Origin: Rhodocyclaceae bacterium
Lineage (GTDB): Bacteria > Pseudomonadota > Gammaproteobacteria > Burkholderiales > Rhodocyclaceae
Direction of reading: 5' to 3'
DNA: 36,312 nt
NCBI GenBank assembly: GCA_905339315.1
Contig: CAJPFL010000036.1
Span: forward strand, 1 to 36,312
The position numbers and the translations under genes are program-made. The notes beneath the pieces were generated by a model that did not search any database, was not told the DNA's origin, and was given only the letters and a program-made list of their open reading frames with translations. How positions within the stretch are numbered: position 1 is the first letter of the stretch; every line of letters begins with the position of its first letter. Below are positions 18,179-25,945 of this stretch, piece by piece.

Positions 18179-19259
18179 AGCGGAAGTGCATGACATCGCC
18201 GTCGTGCACGACATAGTCCTTGCCTTCCAGCCGCATCTTGCCGGCCTCCTTCGCCCCTTGCTCGCCCTTGCAGGCAATGAAATCGGCGAACGAAATCACT
18301 TCGGCGCGAATGAAGCCATGCTCGAAATCGGTGTGGATGACGCCTGCCGCCTGCGGCGCGGTGTCGCCGGCATGGATGGTCCAGGCACGCACTTCCTTCA
18401 CGCCGGCGGTGAAGTAGGTCTGCAGGCCAAGCAACTGGTAGCCGGCGCGGATGAGGCGGTTGAGCCCCGGCTCCTCCAGCCCCATGTCCGCCAGGAACAC
18501 TGCCTTGTCCTCGTCCGGCAGATCGGCGATTTCCGCCTCCATTGCTGCGCAAAAGGCCACCACCGGCGCCTTCTCCTTGGCCGCGTGGGCTTCCACGGCG
18601 GCCAGAAGGGGATTGTTGGTGAACCCCTTCTCGTCAACGTTGGCGGCGTAAAGGGTCGGCTTCGCCGTGATCAGGCAAAAGGGCTTGAGGTTGGCCTGCT
18701 CTTCCTTCGACAGGTCGAGTGCGCGCACCGGCTTCGCCTCATTGAGTTGCACTACACACTTGTCGAGCACCGCCACCAGGAGCTTTGCCTCTTTGTCGCC
18801 GGCCTGGGCCGGCTTGCGGTAGCGCGTCAGCGCCTTTTCCACCGTCGCCAGGTCGGCCAGGGCCAGTTCGGTTTCGATGGTCTCGATGTCGTATAGCGGC
18901 CTGACTTCCCCGGCCACGTGCACAATGTTCTCATTGTGGAAGCAGCGTACGACATGAACGATGGCGTCGGTCTCGCGAATGTTGGCGAGAAACTGGTTGC
19001 CCAATCCTTCCCCCTTGCTCGCCCCCGCCACCAGGCCGGCGATATCCACGAACTCGACAATGGCGTTCTGCACGCGCTGCGGCTTGACGATCTCGGAAAG
19101 CCGGGCCAGCCGGGTGTCGGGCACCTCGACGATGCCGACGTTCGGCTCAATGGTGCAGAAGGGATAGTTCTCCGCTGCGATGCCGGACTTGGTGAGTGCG
19201 TTGAAGAGAGTCGACTTGCCGACGTTGGGCAGGCCGACGATGCCGCACTTGAGGCTCAT
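18168..19259 (-). CDS. ychF: Ribosome-binding ATPase YchF
   Basis: OBG-family P-loop protein of 363 residues that prefers ATP and binds ribosomes. P-loop GLPNVGKS is at residues 9-16, the switch region [14 protein letters not shown] follows, and a TGS domain forms the C-terminus ([21 protein letters not shown] and ending DVMHFRFNV). The nucleotide-base motif is N-x-D-E type (ANVDEKG), as expected for YchF. AAGGAA precedes the ATG, which overlaps the pth stop codon by three bases (19257-19259). It is the last gene of the lolB-ispE-prs cluster. Confidence 0.98.
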   Translation of the reverse strand: MSLKCGIVGLPNVGKSTLFNALTKSGIAAENYPFCTIEPNVGIVEVPDTRLARLSEIVKPQRVQNAIVEFVDIAGLVAGASKGEGLGNQFLANIRETDAIVHVVRCFHNENIVHVAGEVRPLYDIETIETELALADLATVEKALTRYRKPAQAGDKEAKLLVAVLDKCVVQLNEAKPVRALDLSKEEQANLKPFCLITAKPTLYAANVDEKGFTNNPLLAAVEAHAAKEKAPVVAFCAAMEAEIADLPDEDKAVFLADMGLEEPGLNRLIRAGYQLLGLQTYFTAGVKEVRAWTIHAGDTAPQAAGVIHTDFEHGFIRAEVISFADFIACKGEQGAKEAGKMRLEGKDYVVHDGDVMHFRFNV

Positions 19260-19855
19260 GGTGTTCCTTTTTCTGAAGCCGGCGGCGCAGGCCGGGTGTT
19301 TATCTTCTGCATGGCCGCCGGATACTCCCCGCGCGCCAGCAACGGCCAGGCATCGAGGGCGCGATCCAGCGCCTCCTCGATCTGGACGCGTTCCTCAGCG
19401 CGCGGCTTTTTCAGGACGTAGTCGACGACCTGATCGCGGTCGCCCGGATGGCCGACACCGATGCGCAGACGCCAGAAATCCTGCGTACCCAGATGCGCGG
19501 CGATGTCCTTGAGGCCGTTATGGCCGCCAAGGCCGCCACCGAACTTCAGGCGCAGGGCGCCAGGCGACAGATCGAGCTCGTCGTGCAGGACCAGCATCTC
19601 CGCCGGCGAAATGCGATAGAAGCGCATCAGCGCTCCCACCGCCTGTCCCGAGCAGTTCATGAAGGTCTGGGGCATCAGCAGCCAGAGTTGCTCGCGCGTA
19701 CGGCCGGCAATGCCGTGAAAACGGGATTCGCGCCTGAGTTCGGTGCCAAGCTGCGCCGCCAGCCGCTCGCACAGCCAGAAGCCGGCGTTATGCCGGGAGT
19801 CGGCGTATTCGGCGCCCGGATTGCCCAGGCCGACAATGAGTCGCGGCGCGGCCAC
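19256..19855 (-). CDS. pth: Peptidyl-tRNA hydrolase
   Basis: Recycles peptidyl-tRNA released from stalled ribosomes. With the GTG start at 19853-19855 the protein has 199 residues (usual about 195) and begins [14 protein letters not shown]. The catalytic histidine is H22 in [32 protein letters not shown] and [13 protein letters not shown] follow. A TTG at 19892-19894 is in frame but lies inside the hairpin at 19872-19894, so I prefer the GTG, although no good ribosome site is visible for either. It is coupled to ychF by an ATGA overlap. Confidence 0.95.
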   Translation of the reverse strand: MAAPRLIVGLGNPGAEYADSRHNAGFWLCERLAAQLGTELRRESRFHGIAGRTREQLWLLMPQTFMNCSGQAVGALMRFYRISPAEMLVLHDELDLSPGALRLKFGGGLGGHNGLKDIAAHLGTQDFWRLRIGVGHPGDRDQVVDYVLKKPRAEERVQIEEALDRALDAWPLLARGEYPAAMQKINTRPAPPASEKGTP

Positions 19856-19871
19856 AGGTGGAAGCAGAGCG

Positions 19872-19894
19872 TTGCGGCGGCAACGCCGCCGCAA
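19872..19894 (-). repeat. Hairpin between rplY and pth
   Basis: TTGCGGCGGC (19872-19881) and GCCGCCGCAA (19885-19894) are perfect reverse complements around AAC. The hairpin starts six bases after the rplY stop codon and ends 16 bases before the preferred pth start. No T-run follows, so it could tune downstream expression or protect the rplY message rather than terminate fully. Confidence 0.6.
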
Positions 19895-19900
19895 GCGCGC

Positions 19901-20572
19901 TTACTTCTTCTCGGCCTGCTTGGCCGGGGCAGCGGCTGGGGCCGCGGCAGCCGGTACAGCAGCGGCAGCGGCTTCCTCGACCACCGCCAGCTCGGCCTCA
20001 GTTGTGCCGCGCGGCACGACGATAGTGGCCACGACCGGATTTTCGTTCCGGTGCAGCACCGCCTCGACGCCCTGCGGCAGCTGCAGGTCCTTGACGTGAA
20101 TCGAATGGCCGACGGAGACGTCCTTCATGTCGACCTCGATGAATTCGGGCAGGTCGGCAGGCAGACAGGTGACATTCAATTCGTTGAGGACGTGGCTCAC
20201 CACGCCACCCTGCAGTTTGACGCCCGGGGCGATGTCTGTATGAATGAAATGCAGCGGTACCTTCATGTGGATCTTCCTGTCGGCGGCGACCCGCTGGAAA
20301 TCCGCATGCAGCACCAGCGGCCTGAAGGGATGCATTTGGTAGTCGCGCAGCAGCACTTGCTGCTTCTCGCCATCCAGGTTCATGCTCAGCACGGAGGCAT
20401 GGAATGCCTCCTGCTTCAGGCTGTGGAAAAGGGCATTGTGGTCGACCTGAATCGGCTGGGCCGCCGTCTCACCCCCATAAAGAATGCCGGGCACCTTGCC
20501 CGCGCGACGCAGGCGGCGGCTCGCTCCGGTGCCCTGCAGTTCGCGCTTGTTCGCGATGATTTCGATTTTCAT
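19901..20572 (-). CDS. rplY: 50S ribosomal protein L25/general stress protein Ctc
   Basis: Binds 5S rRNA in the large ribosomal subunit. The 223 residues place it in the long Ctc form. The N-terminal L25 domain (about 1-95) contains [29 protein letters not shown] and [13 protein letters not shown]. The C-terminal TL5-like domain (about 100-190) has [21 protein letters not shown] and [15 protein letters not shown]. An Ala/Pro/Lys-rich tail ends the protein (PAKQAEKK). GGAG lies before the ATG at 20570-20572. It lies 52 bases after prs in the cluster order typical of proteobacteria. Confidence 0.97.
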   Translation of the reverse strand: MKIEIIANKRELQGTGASRRLRRAGKVPGILYGGETAAQPIQVDHNALFHSLKQEAFHASVLSMNLDGEKQQVLLRDYQMHPFRPLVLHADFQRVAADRKIHMKVPLHFIHTDIAPGVKLQGGVVSHVLNELNVTCLPADLPEFIEVDMKDVSVGHSIHVKDLQLPQGVEAVLHRNENPVVATIVVPRGTTEAELAVVEEAAAAAVPAAAAPAAAPAKQAEKK

Positions 20573-20624
20573 TTGCCAGCTCCATTAAAGCCCCGGCCGC
20601 GACCAGCCAGGGGGTTATAAAAAA

Positions 20625-21575
20625 CTACTCCATGAACAGCGAGGAAACCGACTCCTCGTTGCTGATACGCAGCATCGTCTCCGCCATCAGCTCGGCGATG
20701 GATATCTGCCGGATGCGCGGGCAGGCCCGTGCCTCCTCGTTCAGCGGAATGGTGTCCGTTACCACCAGCTCGTCCAGAACGGATCCCCCGATGCGCTGCA
20801 CCGCGCTGCCGGAGAGCACCGGGTGCGTACAGTAGGCCAGCACCTTGGCGGCACCATGATCCTTCAGTGCCTGTGCCGCCTTGCACAGCGTGCCGGCGGT
20901 GTCCACCATGTCATCCATGATGACGCAGGTGCGCCCATCCACCTCGCCGATGATGTTCATCACCTCGGAGACATTGGCCTTCGGACGCCGCTTGTCGATG
21001 ATGGCCAGGTCCGACTCCAGCCGTTTTGCCAGCGCCCGCGCCCGCACCACCCCGCCAACGTCGGGCGAGACCACCAGCAGTTCCTTGTGCTGGTTCTTCC
21101 AGATGTCGCCGAGCAGAATCGGCGCCGCATAGACGTTGTCCACCGGGATGTCGAAGAACCCCTGTATCTGGTCGGCGTGCAGGTCAACCGTCAGCACCCG
21201 GTCGACCCCCGCTGCCTGCAACATGTTGGCCACCACCTTGGCCGAGATCGCCACGCGCGCCGAGCGAGGCCGGCGGTCCTGGCGCGAATAGCCCATGTAG
21301 GGAATCGCCGCAGTGACGCGCCCGGCCGAGGAGCGCTTCAGCGCATCGACCATGATGATCAGCTCCATCAGGTTGTCATTGGTCGGCGCGCAGGTCGATT
21401 GCAGGATGAAGCAGTCCTTGCCGCGGACGTTCTCCATGATCTCGACGTTGACCTCGCCATCCGAGAAGCGGCCCACCGTGGCCCGTCCGAGCGAGATGTT
21501 CAGGCGCCTGACCACGTCGGCGGCAAGCTTGGGGTTGGCGTTCCCCGTAAAGACCATCAGGCTGTCGTAGGCCAT
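20625..21575 (-). CDS. prs: Ribose-phosphate pyrophosphokinase
   Basis: Makes PRPP from ribose 5-phosphate and ATP for nucleotide, histidine, tryptophan and NAD synthesis. The 316 residues match the class I enzyme. Motifs are [22 protein letters not shown] (ATP site), [32 protein letters not shown] and the PRPP loop [13 protein letters not shown]. The start is the ATG at 21573-21575 ([11 protein letters not shown]), with AGAGG upstream. It lies downstream of tRNA-Gln, separated by two hairpins (21656-21675 and 21609-21639) that could affect its expression. Confidence 0.98.
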   Translation of the reverse strand: MAYDSLMVFTGNANPKLAADVVRRLNISLGRATVGRFSDGEVNVEIMENVRGKDCFILQSTCAPTNDNLMELIIMVDALKRSSAGRVTAAIPYMGYSRQDRRPRSARVAISAKVVANMLQAAGVDRVLTVDLHADQIQGFFDIPVDNVYAAPILLGDIWKNQHKELLVVSPDVGGVVRARALAKRLESDLAIIDKRRPKANVSEVMNIIGEVDGRTCVIMDDMVDTAGTLCKAAQALKDHGAAKVLAYCTHPVLSGSAVQRIGGSVLDELVVTDTIPLNEEARACPRIRQISIAELMAETMLRISNEESVSSLFME

Positions 21576-21608
21576 GCGTGCCTCTCGAGCGAATCCGTTC
21601 TTGCAAAT

Positions 21609-21639
21609 AATGCGGGCAGGTGATTCACCTGCCCGCATT
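21609..21639 (-). terminator. Strong hairpin between tRNA-Gln and prs
   Basis: AATGCGGGCAGGTG (21609-21622) pairs perfectly with CACCTGCCCGCATT (21626-21639) around ATT, a 14-base-pair stem. On the minus strand it is followed by ATTTGC, only a weak T-tract. It may be a partial terminator, an attenuator, or the 3' processing boundary of the tRNA part of the transcript. prs starts 34 bases further on. Confidence 0.6.
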
Positions 21640-21655
21640 CTTGATTTTAGTTCCG

Positions 21656-21675
21656 GCATCACGCCCGCAAGCGGG
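21656..21675 (-). repeat. Second hairpin between tRNA-Gln and prs
   Basis: GCCCGC and GCGGGC face each other around AA near 21664-21677, flanked by bases that can extend the stem with one wobble pair. It shares the GCGGGCA motif with the larger hairpin at 21609-21639. On the transcript it comes about 25 bases after the tRNA 3' end. Confidence 0.45.
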
Positions 21676-21701
21676 CATGAGTCTTCTCTAAAACTACGTT
21701 C

Positions 21702-21778
21702 TGGCTGGGGAGGAAGGATTCGAACCTTCGCATGCCGGAATCAAAATCCGGTGCCTTAACCAGCTTGGCGACTCCCCA
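21702..21778 (-). tRNA. tRNA-Gln (anticodon UUG)
   Basis: A 77-base cloverleaf reads on the minus strand. The acceptor is TGGGGAG paired with CTCCCCA, followed by discriminator G and an encoded CCA. The D arm has GCC/GGC, the anticodon stem is CCGGA/TCCGG with loop TTTTGAT (anticodon TTG), and the T arm is GAAGG-TTCGAAT-CCTTC. The mature 5' end is only six bases after the ispE stop codon, so it has no room for its own promoter outside ispE and is probably cut from the operon transcript by RNase P. Confidence 0.97.
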
Positions 21779-21784
21779 AGTGTT

Positions 21785-22654
21785 TCAGTCAGCGAGTTCC
21801 CGCAGGGGGTGTTCGTCCAAGCCTCGCGCTATCCAGCCGACCATGTCTTCCGGCAGCCGCGACTGCACGGCGCGCGCGTCCTGCTCGGCGGCAAAGGGGG
21901 CAAAAACACAGGCCCCGGAACCGGTCATGCGCGCTTCGGCGTGCTGTCTGAGCCAGGCCAGCGCCCGCGCCACCTCCGGGTAGCGCCCGCACACGACGGG
22001 TTCCAGGTCGTTTTGGCCGAACAGCAAAGGGCCCCGACCCGCACCCCAACCCGCTGAAAAGTCCGCCATTTTGATGGCTTTCGTATTCCGTGTCAAATTC
22101 GGCGCGGCGAAGATTTCGGCTGTCGGCACGGCAACGGCCGGCTCGACGACGAGGTACCAAACCGGAGGCAAATCGATCGGCTTCAGGGCCTCGCCGATAC
22201 CCTCGGCGAAAGCGTTGCGGCCGAAGACGAAGAACGGCACATCGGCGCCCAGTTGCAACCCCAGTGCCTGCAGGCGCTCGCGCGGCCAGTTCAGCCGCCA
22301 GAGGCGATTCATCGCCAGCAGCACGGTGGCCGCGTCCGAACTGCCGCCGCCCAGCCCGCCCCCCATCGGCAGGCGCTTCTCCAGCGCAATCTCAACGCCG
22401 TACCTGCAGCCGGAAGCCTCCTGCAGCAGCCGCGCCGCACGCAGGCACAGGTCACGCTCCTCGGGCACGCCGGCCAGCGGACGAAGGCGCAGGATGCGCC
22501 CGTCCGTCCGCGGCGCGAAACGCAACGTGTCTCCATGGTCTACCAGGCGGAACAGTGTCTGCAACAGGTGGTAGCCATCGGGCCGCCTGCCGACGACATG
22601 CAGAAAAAGGTTGATCTTGGCCGGTGCGGGATAGGCGCTGTCCCAATCCTTCAT
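21785..22654 (-). CDS. ispE: 4-diphosphocytidyl-2-C-methyl-D-erythritol kinase
   Basis: GHMP kinase of the MEP isoprenoid pathway, 289 residues. The N-terminus YPAPAKINLFLHVVGRRPDGYHLLQTL carries the substrate-site Lys and the GYH motif. The ATP loop is LPMGGGLGGGSSDAATVL. The C-terminal GHMP motif reads RMTGSGACVFAPF. The start is the ATG at 22652-22654, overlapping the lolB stop codon by four bases. tRNA-Gln begins six bases downstream. The lolB-ispE-tRNA-prs order is recognisable from other beta- and gammaproteobacteria. Confidence 0.98.
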   Translation of the reverse strand: MKDWDSAYPAPAKINLFLHVVGRRPDGYHLLQTLFRLVDHGDTLRFAPRTDGRILRLRPLAGVPEERDLCLRAARLLQEASGCRYGVEIALEKRLPMGGGLGGGSSDAATVLLAMNRLWRLNWPRERLQALGLQLGADVPFFVFGRNAFAEGIGEALKPIDLPPVWYLVVEPAVAVPTAEIFAAPNLTRNTKAIKMADFSAGWGAGRGPLLFGQNDLEPVVCGRYPEVARALAWLRQHAEARMTGSGACVFAPFAAEQDARAVQSRLPEDMVGWIARGLDEHPLRELAD

Positions 22655-23217
22655 CTGGACAAGCTCCAGCCATCGATCTTCAGCCGTACCTCGACGTCCT
22701 CGCGCCGAGCCTGCAGCAGCTCTGGCAGGGCATCCGGCGCTTCACTCTCGTAGCGCAGGTAGTCGATCACCCAACCCTGTTCCGAGAGACGGGCCGGCCT
22801 GCCTGCCGCGTCCACCCTGGCGAGGCCATCGAAAGCCGGACGCCCAAGTACCCAGCGTCCCAGCCCCGATACCGGCAGCGGCGTGCCGAACACCATCTCG
22901 GAAAGACCATCCATGTCTGCCGCCACGTAGCGCTTCTGGTCGGCCGTCTCCAGCAGCGCGGTACCTGCGCCCGAGGTCAACCTGGCCAGACCCTGGCCGA
23001 GCGGCCCGCTGACGACGATTTCGTCAGATTGCGCGTCGTGGCGCCAGTCGATGCCTGCCGAGAAACTCTCGCCGGCGCGACGAACGGCAATGCGTCCTTC
23101 GATGCGGAAGGCCTCGATCGCCTCACGTGCCGGGCGGACTTGCGTCGCCGCCGGCTGCAGCGTGGCGCAGCCCGCCGTGAGTGCGATTAACGCCGCCGCA
23201 GACAACAAGCGCAGCAT
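22651..23217 (-). CDS. lolB: Outer-membrane lipoprotein LolB
   Basis: Receives lipoproteins from LolA and inserts them into the outer membrane. The 188 residues begin MLRLLSAAALIALTAGC with the lipobox LTAGC (Cys17). The mature part has FRIEGRIAVRR, FSAGIDWRHDAQSDEIVVSGPLGQG and GRWVLGRPAF, typical of LolB's half-barrel. The ATG at 23215-23217 shares one base with the stop codon of the TPR gene, which fixes the start; the frame is open further upstream. It is coupled at both ends, to the TPR lipoprotein gene and to ispE. Confidence 0.94.
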   Translation of the reverse strand: MLRLLSAAALIALTAGCATLQPAATQVRPAREAIEAFRIEGRIAVRRAGESFSAGIDWRHDAQSDEIVVSGPLGQGLARLTSGAGTALLETADQKRYVAADMDGLSEMVFGTPLPVSGLGRWVLGRPAFDGLARVDAAGRPARLSEQGWVIDYLRYESEAPDALPELLQARREDVEVRLKIDGWSLSR

Positions 23218-24950
23218 CAGGGGGCGAAACGCTTGATGACCTCGGCCAGGACCTCGTTGCCGGGATGGGCCTTCGCAGCCTCCTGCCAGATCCTTTTTGC
23301 CTCGTCGCGGCGGCCCAGTGCCCACAGCACTTCGCCGAGGTGGGCAGCGATTTCCGGATCCGGTCGGATCGAGAAGGCTCGCTGCAAATGGGCCAGCGCC
23401 CCCTGATTGTCGCCCTTGCGGTAGAGCACCCAGCCCATGCTGTCGATGATGAAAGGGTCGTCCGGAGACAATTGCAACGCCTTGAGGACCAGCTGCTCCG
23501 CTTCTTCAAGTCGCTGGTTGCGCTCGGCAAAGGAGTAACCGAGAGCATTGTAGGCATGGGCATGCTCGGGCTTGAGGCGGATCAGCTTGCGCAGGCTGGC
23601 TTCCATCGCCTCGTGCCGGCCGAGCTTTTCCGCCAGCAGCGCGGACTCGTAGAGCAGTTCGGATTGCTCAGGTTGCGTAGCGAGACCGCCGGCGAGAAGT
23701 TCATAGGCTTCTTGCGTCCTGCCGCCGTCCCGCAGGAGCTGACTTTCAGCCAGCAGCAACTGGATGCGGTCGGCGTTGCCCGCAGCACGCACTTCCTGCA
23801 GATGGCGGCGGCCGGCATCCAGATTGCCCTGCCTTGCCAGCAGCTGGGCAATGCGCAGCTGCGCCGCCAGATACTGCTCGCCCGGCGCCACCTCGGCATA
23901 CCAGCGCAGCGCAGCGTCGAACTGCTTGCGTTCCTCGGCAATCTGGCCGAGGTAAAGGCGCACGGTGTCGATCTCGGCAAAGTCCTTGCCAAGCAACTTC
24001 TTAAAATTCTCCTCCGCCGCCTCCCAGTCAGAAAGCTGCACGGACAACACCGCCACGGCGTAAATCACATCGACATTGCCGGGGAAATCGCCCAGCAGGC
24101 GCTGGAATTCGGTCCGCGCCTGGGAAAATTTGCGTGCACCGACCAGGTTGCGCGCGTACTGCAGGCGTACCTCGCGCGCCTGCGGGTGGCCGGCAAGATA
24201 GGTGCGCAGGGTTTCGATCGCCGCCTCAGGGGATTCGGTGCGCTGCAGCTGTGCCTTGAGCATCACTGCGAGATCCCAGTCAGGTCTCAAATCAAGCGCC
24301 TTGTCGGCCCCGGCAATGCCTCGCCGCCATTCCGCGGCATTCAGTGCGGCCTGGGCACGGGCGAAATGCGCCTCCGGCAACCCGATATAAGGCTGCGTGA
24401 GCTGTTCGACCATGGTCAACACGGCTTTCTTGTCCGGATAGCGGGCGAACAGGCGGTTGAGCCGCATCAGGCCGTCACCCAGGTTCTCCCCTTCCTGCGC
24501 CAGCAGCTTGGCAACGTGGGGTTGCAGCTCATCGAGGCGGTTGGCGCTCACCAGAAGCCCCGCCATCATCTGGTGCGCCTGGGAAGATTCAGGATCGATC
24601 TCAACCCAAAGCCGGGTGGCCTGCAAGGCCATGTCGAGATTGCGACCATGCAGCGCCATCTCGGCGGCGCGCCGGGCCACGCGCGGGTCACGCGTCGAGC
24701 GGGCAAGGTCCATATAGGCAGAGGCCGACAGGTCGAGGTTGCCGCGCTGGCCGGCAATTTCGGCAAGCAGGGTCTGATACAGGATCTGTCCGGTCAATTC
24801 CTGCTGCGGCAACGGCTCGACGCGCGCCTTCGGTTGCACTTCGGGCGCAGCTTCCGCCGACTGCCGGGCAGGGGCCTGGGTACAGGCCGAAAGGATGAAT
24901 GCCGCAACAACCGCGACGGGGAAAAGCAGGGGGCGGAACGAGTCGATCAT
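23217..24950 (-). CDS. Tetratricopeptide-repeat lipoprotein
   Basis: 577-residue protein with lipobox ILSAC (Cys23) after a hydrophobic signal segment. It has many helical TPR-type repeats from about residue 55 to the end, for example AHAYNALGYSFAERNQRLEEAEQLVLKALQLSPDD and the following MGWVLYRKGDNQGALAHLQRA. It is probably anchored to the inner leaflet of the outer membrane and acts as a protein-binding scaffold. It is the first gene of the lolB cluster and its stop codon overlaps the lolB start, which supports an envelope role. No specific partner can be named. Confidence 0.87.
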   Translation of the reverse strand: MIDSFRPLLFPVAVVAAFILSACTQAPARQSAEAAPEVQPKARVEPLPQQELTGQILYQTLLAEIAGQRGNLDLSASAYMDLARSTRDPRVARRAAEMALHGRNLDMALQATRLWVEIDPESSQAHQMMAGLLVSANRLDELQPHVAKLLAQEGENLGDGLMRLNRLFARYPDKKAVLTMVEQLTQPYIGLPEAHFARAQAALNAAEWRRGIAGADKALDLRPDWDLAVMLKAQLQRTESPEAAIETLRTYLAGHPQAREVRLQYARNLVGARKFSQARTEFQRLLGDFPGNVDVIYAVAVLSVQLSDWEAAEENFKKLLGKDFAEIDTVRLYLGQIAEERKQFDAALRWYAEVAPGEQYLAAQLRIAQLLARQGNLDAGRRHLQEVRAAGNADRIQLLLAESQLLRDGGRTQEAYELLAGGLATQPEQSELLYESALLAEKLGRHEAMEASLRKLIRLKPEHAHAYNALGYSFAERNQRLEEAEQLVLKALQLSPDDPFIIDSMGWVLYRKGDNQGALAHLQRAFSIRPDPEIAAHLGEVLWALGRRDEAKRIWQEAAKAHPGNEVLAEVIKRFAP

Positions 24951-24995
24951 GTCAGGGTCGCAACGGCACAGCGTAGAATTGAATTTGTTCGACTC

Positions 24996-25024
24996 ATGTT
25001 AGGGGGTTTTGCCACCCCCGGCAA
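24996..25024 (-). promoter_or_regulatory. Candidate promoter for the TPR-lolB-ychF cluster
   Basis: On the minus strand TTGCCG (25019-25024) and TAACAT (24996-25001) are 17 bases apart, each matching consensus at four of six positions. The spacer contains a G5T/AC5 inverted repeat (25002-25019), which could be a regulatory site or chance. Transcription would start about 40 bases before the TPR gene. Confidence 0.35.
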
Positions 25025-25044
25025 GCGAGTCCATTCCGATTGCC

Positions 25045-25857
25045 ATGCCAGAACTGCCCGAAGTCGAAATCACGCGCCGCGGCCTCCTGCCCGCCTTGCC
25101 CGGCCTGACAATCGGCGCTGTCGTCGCGCGCCGCACGGCCCTGCGCTACCCGTTGCCACGCAACCTGGGCCGCCTGCTCGCCGGACAAACCCTTCACGGC
25201 ATCGATCGACGCGGCAAGTACTTGCTGTTCCGCTTCGATCGCGGCACGCTGATCGTCCATCTCGGCATGTCGGGCAGCCTGCGCCTGGTGCCTGCCGAGG
25301 AACCGCCGGGCAGGCACGACCACCTCGATCTCGTCTTCGGCGACAAAGCCTTGCGTCTGCGTGACCCGCGCCGCTTCGGCGCCGTACTTTGGACCAAGGA
25401 CGATGCCGCTGGCCACCCCCTCATCGCTTCGCTTGGCATCGAGCCATTGTCGGAGGACTTCAGCGGCAGCTGGCTTCACGCCGCCACCCGCGGCCGTGAC
25501 AAGCCCATCAAGCTTTTCCTCATGGACAGCCACGCCATCGTCGGCGTAGGCAATATCTACGCCTCGGAGAGCCTGTTTCGCGCCGGCATCGGCCCCGGTA
25601 CCCCGGCAGGACGCCTGTCACTCATGCGTTGCATGCGGCTGGCAAATGCCGTCAGGGCCACTTTGGAAGCCGCCCTGGCAGCAGGCGGCAGCACCCTGCG
25701 CGACTTCATCCACAGCGACGGCGCTTCAGGCTGGTTCCAGCAAACGCACTACGTGTATGGCCGCGAAGGCGAACCCTGCCGCGTCTGTGGTGCGAAGGTG
25801 CGCGCCCTGCGGCTGGGCCAGCGCTCCACTTTCCATTGTCCGCGTTGCCAACGCTGA
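25045..25857 (+). CDS. mutM: Formamidopyrimidine-DNA glycosylase
   Basis: Base-excision repair enzyme removing 8-oxoguanine and formamidopyrimidines. The 270 residues begin MPELPEVEITRRGL, where the proline after Met is the catalytic nucleophile and Glu3 assists. RRGKYLLFRF gives the conserved lysine. HPLIASLGIEPL and VGVGNIYASESLFRAGI are family segments. The C-terminal zinc finger has CRVCG and CPRC. The start is the ATG at 25045, because the mature N-terminus must be Pro. It is divergent from the TPR gene, with 94 bases between the starts. Confidence 0.98.
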   Translation: MPELPEVEITRRGLLPALPGLTIGAVVARRTALRYPLPRNLGRLLAGQTLHGIDRRGKYLLFRFDRGTLIVHLGMSGSLRLVPAEEPPGRHDHLDLVFGDKALRLRDPRRFGAVLWTKDDAAGHPLIASLGIEPLSEDFSGSWLHAATRGRDKPIKLFLMDSHAIVGVGNIYASESLFRAGIGPGTPAGRLSLMRCMRLANAVRATLEAALAAGGSTLRDFIHSDGASGWFQQTHYVYGREGEPCRVCGAKVRALRLGQRSTFHCPRCQR

Positions 25858-25887
25858 CGAACGGACGATTGCGGCCTCCCAGTTGCA

Positions 25888-25915
25888 TTGCTTTCGCGGA
25901 AATATGTGCTAAATT
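25888..25915 (+). promoter_or_regulatory. Candidate promoter for the dynamin-like gene
   Basis: TTGCTT (25888-25893) and TAAATT (25910-25915) are 16 bases apart in the 88-base gap after mutM. The -10 is preceded by TGTGC. GGAG lies seven bases before the start codon downstream. This suggests the GTPase gene need not depend on mutM transcription. Confidence 0.4.
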
Positions 25916-25945
25916 CCGGTTTCTGAAGCACTTTCTGGAGTCGCC

